In this document: positions 26,144-36,291 of the stretch, piece after piece
How the letters are laid out: each line of letters opens with the position of its first letter
How positions within the stretch are numbered: position 1 is the first letter of the stretch
DNA from: Planomonospora parontospora
Lineage (GTDB): Bacteria; Actinomycetota; Actinomycetes; Streptosporangiales; Streptosporangiaceae
Direction: 5' to 3'
Length of the DNA stretch: 64,000 nt
Assembly (NCBI GenBank): GCA_014647935.1
Contig: BMQD01000009.1
Coordinates: forward strand, 1 to 64,000
The notes under the pieces: model-generated
The model's input: the letters and a program-made list of their open reading frames with translations, nothing else
What the model was told of the DNA's origin: nothing
Database searches by the model: none
Translations under genes and position numbers: made by a program

Positions 26144-26731
26144 GTGGACAAGCTGAAGCTGCGCGCGTCGATCCGGCAGCGGCGTGCCTCTATCCCGGAG
26201 GACGAGCGTTATGCGGCCTCTGTCCAGATTCGGGAGGCGCTGCTGGACCAGCCGTGGGTGCAGATGGCCGGGCTGGTCGCGTGCTACTGGTCGACCGGGG
26301 CCGAGCCGGCGACGCACGGGCTGGTCTTCGCGCTGTGGAAGCACGGCGCGACGGTGCTGCTCCCGGTGCTCCGCGACGACCTGGACCTCGACTGGGCGGT
26401 GTACGACGGGCCCGACACCCTCGCCCCCGGCCGCTTCGGAATCATGGAGCCGGTGGACGTACGGCGCGGCGTCGACGCGGTCAGGACCGCGGCCCTGGTG
26501 ATCGTCCCGGCGCTGGCGGCCGACCGCTCCACCGGCGTACGGCTCGGCCAGGGCGGCGGTTCCTACGACCGGGCCCTGGCGCGGGTGGGGCCCAACGTGC
26601 CGACGGTCGCGCTGCTCCACGACGGCGAGCTGCTCGACGGCGTCCCCGCCGAACCGCATGACCGGCCGGTCCGCTACGCCGCGCTGCCCGGCGGCATCGT
26701 CCGCCTGGGGGAGGGCCGGCCCGCCGAATAG
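26144..26731 (+). CDS. 5-formyltetrahydrofolate cyclo-ligase
   Basis: A 195-residue enzyme of the 5-FTHF cyclo-ligase family. KLKLRASIRQRRASIPEDER opens it, LLPVLRDDLDLDWAVYDGP and LVIVPALAADRSTGVRLGQGGGSYDRAL carry the substrate and phosphate loops (the usual GxGGGYYDR becomes GQGGGSYDR). It uses ATP to turn 5-formyl-THF into 5,10-methenyl-THF in one-carbon metabolism. GTG 26144 is preceded by GGAGGG at five bases. Divergent from galU, the order common in actinobacteria. Confidence 0.9.
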   Translation: MDKLKLRASIRQRRASIPEDERYAASVQIREALLDQPWVQMAGLVACYWSTGAEPATHGLVFALWKHGATVLLPVLRDDLDLDWAVYDGPDTLAPGRFGIMEPVDVRRGVDAVRTAALVIVPALAADRSTGVRLGQGGGSYDRALARVGPNVPTVALLHDGELLDGVPAEPHDRPVRYAALPGGIVRLGEGRPAE

Positions 26732-26752
26732 GACAGAATGGTCCCCGAAGCG

Positions 26753-26935
26753 AGAGGAGGGGACAGGTGACTCTTCGCTCCCGGCGAGGGAGCGGCTTCC
26801 CGCTTTTCCCGTCCGGGACGGGCGGCCTGCACGCCCCGGCGGTTCTGCGCGGGGGCCCGCCACCAAGGGAGCGAACCCTCCGTTGCACGAACGCGCCGAC
26901 CGTCTCACCGGATCCTGACGGACAGCCGATGGACA
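26753..26935 (+). promoter_or_regulatory. Structured 5' leader of the K+/H+ antiporter, possible riboswitch
   Basis: The 208-bp gap before the antiporter is rich in complementary segments. TTCGCTCCC (26774-26782) can pair with GGGAGCG (26788-26794) nearby or with a longer perfect partner GGGAGCGAA (26867-26875) about 85 bases away, so the two pairings exclude each other. Other GC stems lie between (for example cccgtccggga). The conserved-looking start gacaggtgactcttcgctcc follows a strong AGGAGG. I see none of the ydaO/c-di-AMP consensus segments. A 60-codon frame starting GTG 26767 overlaps it and could be a leader peptide. Confidence 0.5.
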
Positions 26936-26939
26936 TCCG

Positions 26940-28445
26940 ATGGACATGAACGTCTGGCTGCTGCTCGGCGCGGGGATCGTCATCGCATCCATCGTGGCGG
27001 TGCGCGTCGCCCACCGCAGCGGCCTCCCCAGTCTCCTCATCTTCCTCGGGTTCGGCCTGGTCATCGGCGAGTCCGGGTTCGGCCTGCAGTTCGAGGACAC
27101 GGGACTCGCCCAGCAGATGGGCCTGATCGCGCTGGCGATCATCCTGGCCGAGGGAGGTCTGACGACCACCTGGAGCCACGTCAGAGGATCCATCCCCACC
27201 GCCGTGGTGCTGGCCACCGCGGGCGTCGCGGTGAGCATCGCGGCCGTCGCGCTCCCGGTGCGCTTCCTGCTCGGCATGGACTGGCGGACCTCGCTCCTGC
27301 TCGGCGCGGTCCTCGCCTCGACCGACGCCGCGGCGGTCTTCTCCGTCCTGCGCCGCCTGCCCCTGCCACCGCGCCTGTCGGGCATCCTGGAGGCCGAATC
27401 CGGGTTCAACGACGCCCCCGTCGTCATCGCGGTGGTGCTGCTGAGCACCAACGCCTCGCCCAGCCTCGGGGTCGCCCTGCTGGAGGTGGTTTTCGAGCTC
27501 GTGGTGGGCGCGGCCGCCGGCCTGGCGATCGGCCCGGTCGGCGTCTACGCGCTGCGCCGCGTCGCGCTGCCGGCCGCCGGCCTGTACCCGATCGCGGTGC
27601 TCGCGCTGGCCTTCGTCGCCTACGCCGGCGCCGCGTCCCTGCACGGCAGCGGCTTCCTGGCGGTCTACCTGGCCGCGCTGGTCATGGGCAACTCGCAGAT
27701 GCCGCACCGGGCGGCCAGCCGGGGATTCGCCGAGGGCGTCGCCTGGCTGGCCCAGATCGGCCTGTTCGTCATGCTCGGTCTGCTGGCGAGCCCTTCGGAG
27801 ATGCCGGCCGCGCTCGTCCCCGGGCTGGTCGCGGGGCTGATCCTGGTCGCGGTCGCCCGGCCGCTGTCCATCGTGGTCTCCGCCCTCCTGCTGCGGATCA
27901 CGGGGGTCGACCGGCTGAACTGGCGGGAGCAGGCGTTCCTGTCGTGGGCCGGGCTCCGGGGCGCGGTGCCCATCGTGCTGGCCACCATCCCCTGGGCCGC
28001 CACGTCGATCGACGACGCCACCGCCAAGCTCGTGTTCAACGAGGTCTTCGTCATCGTGGTCGTCTACACCCTGCTCCAGGGGCCCACCCTGCCGTGGGTG
28101 GCGCGCAGGCTCGGGGTCACCGCGCCGGAGGAGGCCCGCGACCTGGCGGTGGAGTCGGCCCCGCTGGAGGAGCTCAACGCCGACCTCCTGCAGATCAGGG
28201 TGCCGCCGGCGTCCAAGCTGCACGGCGTGGAGGTGTTCGAGCTCAGGCTGCCGTCCGACGCCCAGGTCACGCTCGTCGTCAGGGACGGCAAGTCGTTCGT
28301 GCCGTCGGAGTCCACCCGGATCAGGGCCGACGACCAGCTCCTCGTGGTGGCCACCGCCGCCTGCCGGGAGGTCGTCGAGAAGCGGATCCGCGCGATCAGC
28401 CGCCGGGGCAAGCTGGCCGGCTGGTTCGGCGAGCACGGCTCCTGA
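26940..28445 (+). CDS. Potassium/proton antiporter (CPA1/NhaP2 type) with TrkA-C domain
   Basis: A 501-residue membrane protein. Residues 1-390 hold 11-13 hydrophobic helices with the CPA exchanger signatures LIFLGFGLVIGE, ILAEGGLTT, LGAVLASTDAAAVFSVL and ESGFNDAPVVI (ion-site acidic residues), then SWAGLRGAVPIVLA. The C-terminal 100 residues (LQIRVPPASKLHGVEVFELRLPSD, ADDQLLVVATAACREVVE) form a TrkA-C/RCK_C ligand-binding domain as in NhaP2/CvrA, which in other bacteria senses nucleotides such as c-di-AMP. It exports K+ (or Na+) in exchange for H+. A structured leader precedes it. Confidence 0.88.
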   Translation: MDMNVWLLLGAGIVIASIVAVRVAHRSGLPSLLIFLGFGLVIGESGFGLQFEDTGLAQQMGLIALAIILAEGGLTTTWSHVRGSIPTAVVLATAGVAVSIAAVALPVRFLLGMDWRTSLLLGAVLASTDAAAVFSVLRRLPLPPRLSGILEAESGFNDAPVVIAVVLLSTNASPSLGVALLEVVFELVVGAAAGLAIGPVGVYALRRVALPAAGLYPIAVLALAFVAYAGAASLHGSGFLAVYLAALVMGNSQMPHRAASRGFAEGVAWLAQIGLFVMLGLLASPSEMPAALVPGLVAGLILVAVARPLSIVVSALLLRITGVDRLNWREQAFLSWAGLRGAVPIVLATIPWAATSIDDATAKLVFNEVFVIVVVYTLLQGPTLPWVARRLGVTAPEEARDLAVESAPLEELNADLLQIRVPPASKLHGVEVFELRLPSDAQVTLVVRDGKSFVPSESTRIRADDQLLVVATAACREVVEKRIRAISRRGKLAGWFGEHGS

Positions 28446-28454
28446 CCTCCAGCG

Positions 28455-28570
28455 GGCCGGCCGGAGGACTCCCGCGAGCCGGGCCGGGGAACTCCCGCGG
28501 ACCAGGCCGGAGGACTCCCGCGGGCGCAGCGGAGGGCCTGCCCGGACCGGCTCGGAGGACTCCCGCAGGC
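28455..28570 (+). repeat. Imperfect repeats of a CCGGAGGACTCCCGCGG unit
   Basis: Four copies of a 15-18 base unit (ccggaggactcccgcg with variants ggggaactcccgcgg) occur at irregular 20-45 base spacing in the gap after the antiporter. Each contains GGAGGACTCC-like self-complementarity. Irregular spacing rules out CRISPR. Confidence 0.6.
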
Positions 28571-28663
28571 CCGGTTGCGGGACGGTTGCGGGGCCCCGGC
28601 CGGAAGGCGCACGCCGGAATGTGACATCCTCCGCTCGCGTTTATGCTTGTCGACGCCGTACCA

Positions 28664-28690
28664 TTAGCAGTCGCGCCAGTCGAGTGCCAA
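28664..28690 (+). promoter_or_regulatory. CIRCE operator (HrcA-binding) upstream of FmdB-type gene
   Basis: TTAGCAGTC-N9-GAGTGCCAA matches the CIRCE consensus TTAGCACTC-N9-GAGTGCTAA at 16 of 18 positions with the exact 9-base spacer. It lies 28 bp upstream of the GTG start at 28719, the usual place for HrcA repression of heat-shock genes. Confidence 0.85.
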
Positions 28691-28718
28691 TCGGCGCGGA
28701 CCGAATGAGGAGGAGAGC

Positions 28719-29027
28719 GTGCCCACTTACCAGTACGCCTGCACCGCCTGTGACAACCAGTTCGAGATCGTCCAGAAGTTCTCGGACGACGCGCTCACCG
28801 TGTGCCCGAGCTGCCAGGGTGAGCTGCGCAAGGTGTTCTCTGCGGTCGGCATCGTCTTCAAGGGATCCGGCTTCTACCGGACGGACAGCAGGTCGTCCGG
28901 TTCGAGCACGGTGAGCTCCACCACGTCGAGCTCCTCGAACTCGTCGCCGTCCTCCGCATCCTCCACGTCCTCCTCGGGGTCGACGGAGTCCAAGCCCGCC
29001 GCCGCACCCGCGGCCGCAGCCTCCTGA
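28719..29027 (+). CDS. FmdB family zinc-ribbon protein
   Basis: A 102-residue protein. The N-terminal 50 residues are the FmdB/Zn-ribbon_8 module MPTYQYACTACDNQFEIVQ, VCPSCQGELRKVFSAVGIVFKGSGFY, with CxxC pairs at residues 8-11 and 29-32 that should bind one zinc. The rest is a Ser/Thr-rich then Ala-rich disordered tail. GTG 28719 is preceded by AGGAGGAG. The protein is small, conserved and of unclear function (regulatory or RNA/ribosome-linked). The upstream CIRCE element suggests HrcA-controlled heat induction. Confidence 0.9.
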   Translation: MPTYQYACTACDNQFEIVQKFSDDALTVCPSCQGELRKVFSAVGIVFKGSGFYRTDSRSSGSSTVSSTTSSSSNSSPSSASSTSSSGSTESKPAAAPAAAAS

Positions 29028-29171
29028 CGAACGGGCGTGCGGCCGGCCCCACCCGCCGGCTCCCCGCGCGCCCCGCTCCGCGCACCGGTCGCTCCCTCCG
29101 GCGGCCCCACGGGTGACCGGCCCGGTGCGCGGCCGACCCCACCCGCAGGCCCGGCCCCGCGGCGACCGGTC

Positions 29172-31313
<2,142 letters not shown>

Positions 31314-31327
31314 CTAGTGTCTGCGCC

Positions 31328-32137
31328 ATGGTCAATCGCGCGGACGTCGGGGTCATCGGCGGTTCAGGGTTCTATTCGCTGCTCGACGACGTCACGGAGG
31401 TCACGGTCAGCACGCCGTACGGCCCGCCGAGCGACGTCGTCAGCATCGGCCGCGTCGGCTCGCGGGAGGTGGCGTTCATCCCCCGCCACGGGCGGGACCA
31501 CCGCTTCCCGCCGCACCGCATCCCCTACCGGGCCAACCTGTGGGCCCTGCGCTCCCTCGGCGTGCGCCAGGTTCTCGCGCCCAGCGCGGTCGGCTCGCTC
31601 CGCCCCGAGATCGGTCCCGGCGCCCTCGTGGTCCCCGACCAGCTCGTCGACCGCACCTCCGGCCGCGCCCAGACCTACTACGACGCCGGCGGCGTGGTCC
31701 ACGTCCCCTTCGCCGACCCCTACTGCCCGGTGGGCCGCGCCGCGGCCGTCGCCGCGGGCCGGGCCGCCGACTGGGAGACGGTCGACGGCGGCACGCTGGC
31801 CGTCATCGAGGGCCCCCGCTTCTCCACCCGGGCCGAGTCCCGCTGGTTCACCGCCAACGGCTGGACGATCGTCGGCATGACGGGCTTCCCGGAGTCCGTC
31901 CTCGCCCGCGAGCTCGCCATGTGCTACACCTCGCTGTCCCTGGTCACCGACCACGACGCGGGCGTCGAGACCGGCGAGGGAGTCACCCACGAGGAGGTCC
32001 TCGCCTTCTTCGCCGCCAACGTCACCCGCATGCGCGCCCTGGTCACCGACGTCGTCGGAGCCCTCCCCAGGGACCGCGCCTGCCACTGCGCCAAGGCCCT
32101 GGACGGCCTGCAGCTCCCCTTCGACCTGCCCCGGTGA
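31328..32137 (+). CDS. mtnP: S-methyl-5'-thioadenosine phosphorylase
   Basis: A 269-residue purine phosphorylase of the MTAP/PNP family. VGVIGGSGFYSLLDDV is the phosphate-binding start, FIPRHGRDHRFPPHRIPYRANLWALRSLG and EGPRFSTRAESRWF are substrate loops, and SLVTDHDAGVETG carries the catalytic Asp region. It splits methylthioadenosine to adenine and methylthioribose-1-phosphate in methionine salvage; some actinobacterial members prefer other nucleosides. ATG 31328 lies 110 bp from the divergent MFS gene. Confidence 0.9.
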   Translation: MVNRADVGVIGGSGFYSLLDDVTEVTVSTPYGPPSDVVSIGRVGSREVAFIPRHGRDHRFPPHRIPYRANLWALRSLGVRQVLAPSAVGSLRPEIGPGALVVPDQLVDRTSGRAQTYYDAGGVVHVPFADPYCPVGRAAAVAAGRAADWETVDGGTLAVIEGPRFSTRAESRWFTANGWTIVGMTGFPESVLARELAMCYTSLSLVTDHDAGVETGEGVTHEEVLAFFAANVTRMRALVTDVVGALPRDRACHCAKALDGLQLPFDLPR

Positions 32138-32315
32138 CCTTCCGTCGTCCCATCCGGTGCCTTCGACCCCGCCCGATGCCCCTCGGCCCCGCCCGGTGAC
32201 CGCAGGCCTGCCCGGTGCCCTTCGGCCCCGCCTCCGGCACCCTTCCCGTCCGGTGTGCCTCAACCCCGTCCGGTGACCTTCCGCCCGGTGTGCTTCGAAC
32301 CCATCCGGTGACCAT
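32128..32315 (+). repeat. Degenerate tandem repeats centred on CCGGTG
   Basis: About eight copies of a pyrimidine-rich unit such as cccgtccggtgaccttccg occur over 190 bp, 18-35 bases apart, between the phosphorylase gene and the SAF-domain gene. Spacing and sequence both vary. Confidence 0.6.
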
Positions 32316-32329
32316 CCGTGGAGTCAGCC

Positions 32330-32980
32330 ATGCCCGTCGCCAGTCTCCTTCCCGGCCTGCGCCCGCAGGGCCGGCGCCTTCCCTTTCACCGTCTCCTCGG
32401 CCGCCGCCACCGCCTCCTCGCCACCGTCCTCGCCGCCCTGGCCGCGGCGTGCGCCGCGACCGGCCTGCGCCCCGAGACCTCGTCGGTGACCGTGCTCGCG
32501 GCGGCCCGCGACCTGCCCGGCGGCGTCCTGTCCGCCGCCGACGTGAAAACGGTCGCCCTGCGGCCCGGTACGGCCCCCGAAGGCGCCCTGAGACCGGGCA
32601 CGCCGGTCGCCGGGCGGGTCCTGGCGGGCCCCGCGCGGCGCGGGGAGCCCCTCACCGACGTCCGCCTGCTCGGCCCGAGCCTGCTGGCCGCCCATCCACC
32701 CGGCACGGTCGCCGCGCCGGTCCGCGTCGCCGACCCCGAGAGCGCCCGCCTGCTGTCCCCCGGAGACGTGGTGAACGTGCTCGCCGCGCCGACCGGCTGG
32801 GACGGCTCCGCCGCCCCGGCCCGGATCGTGGCCGAGGGCGTCCCCGTCCTCACCGTCCCCGCGAGCGGGAGCGACCGGGACGCGCTCCTCATGCTCGCCA
32901 CGACCTCGGATCAGGCGGTCGAGCTGGCCTCCGCCCAGTCCGGCGGCCGGCTGTCGATCACGATCGCCCCTCCCCGGTGA
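32330..32980 (+). CDS. SAF-domain (CpaB/RcpC-like) protein
   Basis: A 216-residue protein with one N-terminal membrane helix after an Arg-rich start (RHRLLATVLAALAAACAATGL), then a SAF/CpaB domain (VTVLAAARDLPGGVLSAADVKTVAL, GRVLAGPARRGEPLTDVRLLGPSLL) and an RcpC-like region (VRVADPESARLLSPGDVVNVLA). Such proteins are periplasmic parts of Flp/Tad pilus systems or orphan paralogues; no other pilus gene is nearby. ATG 32330 has GGAG six bases upstream. There is no operon partner. Confidence 0.8.
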   Translation: MPVASLLPGLRPQGRRLPFHRLLGRRHRLLATVLAALAAACAATGLRPETSSVTVLAAARDLPGGVLSAADVKTVALRPGTAPEGALRPGTPVAGRVLAGPARRGEPLTDVRLLGPSLLAAHPPGTVAAPVRVADPESARLLSPGDVVNVLAAPTGWDGSAAPARIVAEGVPVLTVPASGSDRDALLMLATTSDQAVELASAQSGGRLSITIAPPR

Positions 32981-33066
32981 TGATCCGGCCGTGACAGGGT
33001 AATAGCGCCCGCACCCCCGAAGTCGAACGACCCCGGAGGCCTGGAGGCCCCGGGCAAGGAGTGGTC

Positions 33067-33471
33067 ATGCTGAGTGGATTCAAGAAGTTCCTGATGCGCG
33101 GCAACGTGCTCGACCTCGCCGTCGCGGTGGTGGTCGGCGCCGCCTTCACCGCCATCGTGAACTCCTTCGTCAAAGACCTCATCAACCCGCTCATCGCCGC
33201 CATCGTCGGCAAGCCCGACTTCAGCCACCTGACGCTGAACATCGGCTCCGGCACGCTCACGTACGGCAACTTCCTCAACGCGGTGATCTCGTTCATGCTG
33301 ATCGCGGCGGTCATCTACTTCCTGGTCATCACGCCCTACGAGAGGATCACCGCCCGGTTCGCCACGCCGGAGGAGACGAAGCTGCGGGAGTGCCCCGAGT
33401 GCCTCTCGGAGATCCCCAAGGCCGCCGTCCGCTGCCGCCACTGCACCGCCCAGGTCTCCCCGATGACGTGA
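33067..33471 (+). CDS. mscL: Large-conductance mechanosensitive channel MscL with zinc ribbon
   Basis: A 134-residue MscL. KKFLMRGNVLDLAVAVVVGAAFTAIVNSFVKDLINPLIAAI is the conserved N-helix and TM1, and FLNAVISFMLIAAVIYFLVITP is TM2. Instead of only the short cytoplasmic bundle, the C-terminus ends in a zinc-ribbon-like pair CPEC (109-112) and CRHC (123-126). The channel releases solutes on hypo-osmotic shock as a homopentamer. ATG 33067 is preceded by AAGGAG at five bases. Zinc binding is inferred from the four cysteines. Confidence 0.92.
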   Translation: MLSGFKKFLMRGNVLDLAVAVVVGAAFTAIVNSFVKDLINPLIAAIVGKPDFSHLTLNIGSGTLTYGNFLNAVISFMLIAAVIYFLVITPYERITARFATPEETKLRECPECLSEIPKAAVRCRHCTAQVSPMT

Positions 33472-33527
33472 CCGGACCCGAGAGAGATCGGCCGGGGAGA
33501 GCCGGTCGACGGGAGGCCGGCGGGCGC

Positions 33528-34676
33528 TCAGAGGAGCGAGCCGAGCTTCGGGTCGTATTCCCAGTGCCACGGCTCGAAAGGGCTGGAGTAGGCCCACTGG
33601 GGGTGGAACCACCCGAATTTCTTGCCGTTGGCCTCCACCCAGTTGAACTCCGCCGAGCGGAAGTTCTGCACGCCCCCGCACAGGTCGACGGCGAGCCCCA
33701 GACCGTGGTTGCTGCGACCCGGAACGGCGGCCAGGCCGGGACGCCGGTAGTAGACCGACTGCTGCTCGGCCAGGCTCCGGTAGGCGTCCGTCACGCACAT
33801 GGGCTTGCCGAACCTCTTGCGGTAGGCCTCGTTCATGCTGATGAATGCGATCGCCGCGTCGGCCCGGAGCTGGTGGCCGGGCTGCTGGAGCGGGCACAGG
33901 TAGGCCTTCGGGATCAGGCCGTTGGGGAACTCGCCCGCCGAGTTCACCTTCGTCGGATCACATCCGAGCGCTGCCCGGCCGACCTTGTCGATCTTGATGC
34001 CCAGTTTCACGAGCGCCTTGGTGAGCGTCTTCACCAGCTTGTCCGAACGCGCCTGGAGCGTCTTGATCTCGGCCCCCATCTGGGCCTCCGCCAGCAGCGT
34101 CCCGGCCCGCAACTCCTGCGCCTCGGCCGCCAGCCGCTCGCGCTCGGCCTGCAGCCGGCTGCTCTCCTCCAGCACCTGGTTCCGCTCGGCGACGAGCTGG
34201 GTGACACCCGTCATCGCGCGCAGCGTGTCGCCGCTGGAGTCCCCGGACAGCAGGCCCGCCACGTCCCCTCCGACCGGCTGCTGGTAGAGCAGTCCGACGA
34301 GGTCGGACAGCGGCTGCCGCACCTGGGCGAAGGCCCGTTCGGCGGTCTGCAGCTCGCGCAGCTTGGCGGTCAGCGCCTTCTGCGCCTCGCGGATCTTGGC
34401 GCGCCGCTGCTCCAGCGCCTTGGTGGCGGCCTCCAGGTCCTTCGCCGCCTTCTCGGCGTCCCGGCGGAGTTCGGTGAGATTCACCGGATCGCGCCGGGCG
34501 GCGGCCCGGACCTCGGCCGGCATGCCCTGCCGCGCACCGGGCTGGGATTTCGCGTGCTCCTGCCGCACGGCGGCCCCGGCCTTCAGCGGCGCCTGCTGCG
34601 CGGTGGCGACCCCCGGTACGAGGGAAGTCATCGTCGCGACAACGACGATCAGACCCGCTGATCGACGAGGTAGCAC
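33528..34676 (-). CDS. Secreted M15/VanY-type D-Ala-D-Ala carboxypeptidase family protein
   Basis: A 382-residue exported protein. A signal peptide (SAGLIVVVATMTSLVPGVATA) is followed by a long coiled coil at about residues 65-225 (LRRDAEKAAKDLEAATKALEQ onward), then the VanY/peptidase M15B domain: SNHGLGLAVDLCGG and FEPWHWEY carry the zinc ligands His, Asp and His. It probably trims peptidoglycan stems, with the coiled coil acting as a regulatory arm as in NlpC/RipA-type hydrolases. GTG 34676 is preceded by GGAGGGG at six bases. Confidence 0.88.
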   Translation of the reverse strand: MLPRRSAGLIVVVATMTSLVPGVATAQQAPLKAGAAVRQEHAKSQPGARQGMPAEVRAAARRDPVNLTELRRDAEKAAKDLEAATKALEQRRAKIREAQKALTAKLRELQTAERAFAQVRQPLSDLVGLLYQQPVGGDVAGLLSGDSSGDTLRAMTGVTQLVAERNQVLEESSRLQAERERLAAEAQELRAGTLLAEAQMGAEIKTLQARSDKLVKTLTKALVKLGIKIDKVGRAALGCDPTKVNSAGEFPNGLIPKAYLCPLQQPGHQLRADAAIAFISMNEAYRKRFGKPMCVTDAYRSLAEQQSVYYRRPGLAAVPGRSNHGLGLAVDLCGGVQNFRSAEFNWVEANGKKFGWFHPQWAYSSPFEPWHWEYDPKLGSLL

Positions 34677-34873
34677 GTTCGACCCCTCCGTTTGCGAACT
34701 CGTGACCCGGGTCAGGCACGCACGTTACTACAGCTCACCGGATGCCCGAGCCAGACTCCTCGCAGCCGCTATGCGCCGAACGCCCCATTCCGCAAGCTCC
34801 GCCCCAGGCTTCCCGCCGGTTCCACCCGGGCAGATCGCAGGTGGTTTCCGGCCCTCCACCGATCCCGGAGATG

Positions 34874-35617
34874 TCAGACCTTCTGCCGGTTGCCGTCCAG
34901 GCAGATCTCCCAGAGCCAGGTGTCCCGCCACTCCTGCGAGCACTCCGCCTCCGTGCCCGCCGCCCCCTCCTCCGCCGGCGGCACCGGCGAGGGCGTGGGG
35001 GACGGCGTGGGCGACCGGTCCGGCGTCTCCTGACCCGAGGACTCCACGGGCCCCTGCGCGTGCGCCGTACCCGGCCCGTGCACCGTCCGCGGCTTCTCCT
35101 TCCCGCCCCCGCCGGAAACCCGCCGCTTCCGCCTCCTGTCGGCGGTCTCCGCCGCCTCCCCGGCTTCCCCGGAGTGATGCGTCGGCCGGAAGTAGGACAG
35201 GCCGATCAGGTCCGGCGGCATCCAGCCGTCGTACACCCGATAGGGGCGCAGCGGCGGGGGCACCAGCCTGGGCTCCGTCGCCCGGTTCCCGACCGGTTCA
35301 CTGTCCGTCACCGTGCCCCGGATCACCGTGTCTCCGGTCATCGCGCTTCCGGACGGCGCGCCCGCCGGGTCTCCCTGGGCCGCTCTGATCGCGACGGGGG
35401 CTCCGGAGGCACCGGGCGACGCGGCCGCGACCGGCACACCGTCACCGAACGCCTTCCGCCGCTCCGGCTCCGCGGAGACCCCGCCGCTCACCGCCAGGTC
35501 GTATCCGGCGACCTCGGCCATCATGAGGCCTCCCGCCAGCAGAGCCGGCACCAGCATCGCCACGCCCAGCACCATCGGCCGCGATGCTCGACGACCGGGA
35601 ATCCGCTTCCGCCGCAT
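34874..35617 (-). CDS. Membrane-anchored extracellular protein of unknown function
   Basis: A 247-residue protein. A basic start (MRRKRIPGRRASRP) and one hydrophobic helix (MVLGVAMLVPALLAGGLMMAEVAGY) are followed by a Pro/Ser/Gly-rich, charged outer segment with a basic patch (RRRKRR) and a Pro-Ser-Thr repeat (SPTPSPTPSP), and a conserved-looking C-terminus with two cysteines (ECSQEWRDTWLWEICLDGN) likely disulfide-bonded. No known domain. The ATG at 35617 gives the best anchor; GTG 35626 is possible. It lies just upstream of the tRNA-Arg integration site. Confidence 0.65.
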   Translation of the reverse strand: MRRKRIPGRRASRPMVLGVAMLVPALLAGGLMMAEVAGYDLAVSGGVSAEPERRKAFGDGVPVAAASPGASGAPVAIRAAQGDPAGAPSGSAMTGDTVIRGTVTDSEPVGNRATEPRLVPPPLRPYRVYDGWMPPDLIGLSYFRPTHHSGEAGEAAETADRRRKRRVSGGGGKEKPRTVHGPGTAHAQGPVESSGQETPDRSPTPSPTPSPVPPAEEGAAGTEAECSQEWRDTWLWEICLDGNRQKV

Positions 35618-35781
35618 TCTGATCACAGAGCGTGACAGTAGCCATGCCGGCACCTCAGCGGCTCACTCGCTTGCCATCCCTTTGGCCCACCGCAGGCAAG
35701 CGATGACCCGCCGCTGCCATCTCGATCTCCCCCCGACTGGGCACAGGCCCGGTATCTTCGCTACTCTTACAGACAGCCCTT

Positions 35782-35857
35782 GCCTCCGTAGCTCAGGGGA
35801 TAGAGCACCGCTCTCCTAAAGCGGGTGTCGCATGTTCGAATCATGCCGGGGGCACCA
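35782..35857 (+). tRNA. tRNA-Arg (anticodon CCT)
   Basis: A complete 76-nt cloverleaf with encoded CCA: acceptor GCCTCCG/CGGGGGC (one G-U), D-arm GCTC-AGGGGATA-GAGC, anticodon stem CCGCT/AGCGG with loop CTCCTAA (anticodon CCT, codon AGG), T-arm GCATG-TTCGAAT-CATGC. Its 3' part is repeated at 57367-57423, so it is the attachment site of the integrated element. Confidence 0.93.
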
Positions 35858-35865
35858 TCGTGACC
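35809..35865 (+). repeat. attL, 57-bp direct repeat (tRNA-Arg 3' part)
   Basis: Identical to 57367-57423. It covers the anticodon loop through CCA plus 8 bases of flank (tcgtgacc). The match ends sharply on both sides. Confidence 0.93.
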
Positions 35866-36291
35866 TTGCCATCCACCGCCTGACCTGGGGATCCCCCCGG
35901 TTCGGCGTGCGCTCCTGTGCAGCCGTAGGCCATCGGACGCAGCCCTGACTCACTGGTCACGGTCTATTCACGGGATGATCTTGACCATGCCCGGCCGGAC
36001 GGTGCCGCACAGAAACGCAGGTCAATACACTGCCGCAACCTCAGTCGACAAGATCGCCACATCAGAGATCGGCTTCCGCGTCCCCATCTCCGGCAGGGCA
36101 AGCACCGTCTCGTCGAGAGCCCCGCACTCCAACCACGGCGAGGCCATCACTCTCACCGACCCCCATTAGTCGCTCTTGGATCCAGTTGTGCGGGAAAGTG
36201 GTCTCTGCGATTATCTGCGACTTGGGGATTCTCACTGGACCGAGTCCAGCCCATGGACCGTGCCAGGGCCGATAGGAGGCTGATTTTTACC
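35866..36291. other. Left-end intergenic region of the AICE
   Basis: About 425 bp with no supported gene. It contains cgggatgatcttg, which recurs near the right end (57290), as might be expected for integrase arm sites. AGGAGG at 36274 serves the next gene. Confidence 0.5.

Noticed and set aside
26753-26935. ydaO/c-di-AMP riboswitch
   Set aside because: The conserved segments of that class are not visible; kept only as an unnamed structured leader.
26481-28436. 651-codon minus-strand open frame opposite the antiporter
   Set aside because: Antisense shadow with Asp/Gln/His repeats; no family features.
32128-32315. CRISPR-like array
   Set aside because: Repeats are short, degenerate and irregularly spaced, and no cas gene is present in the window.
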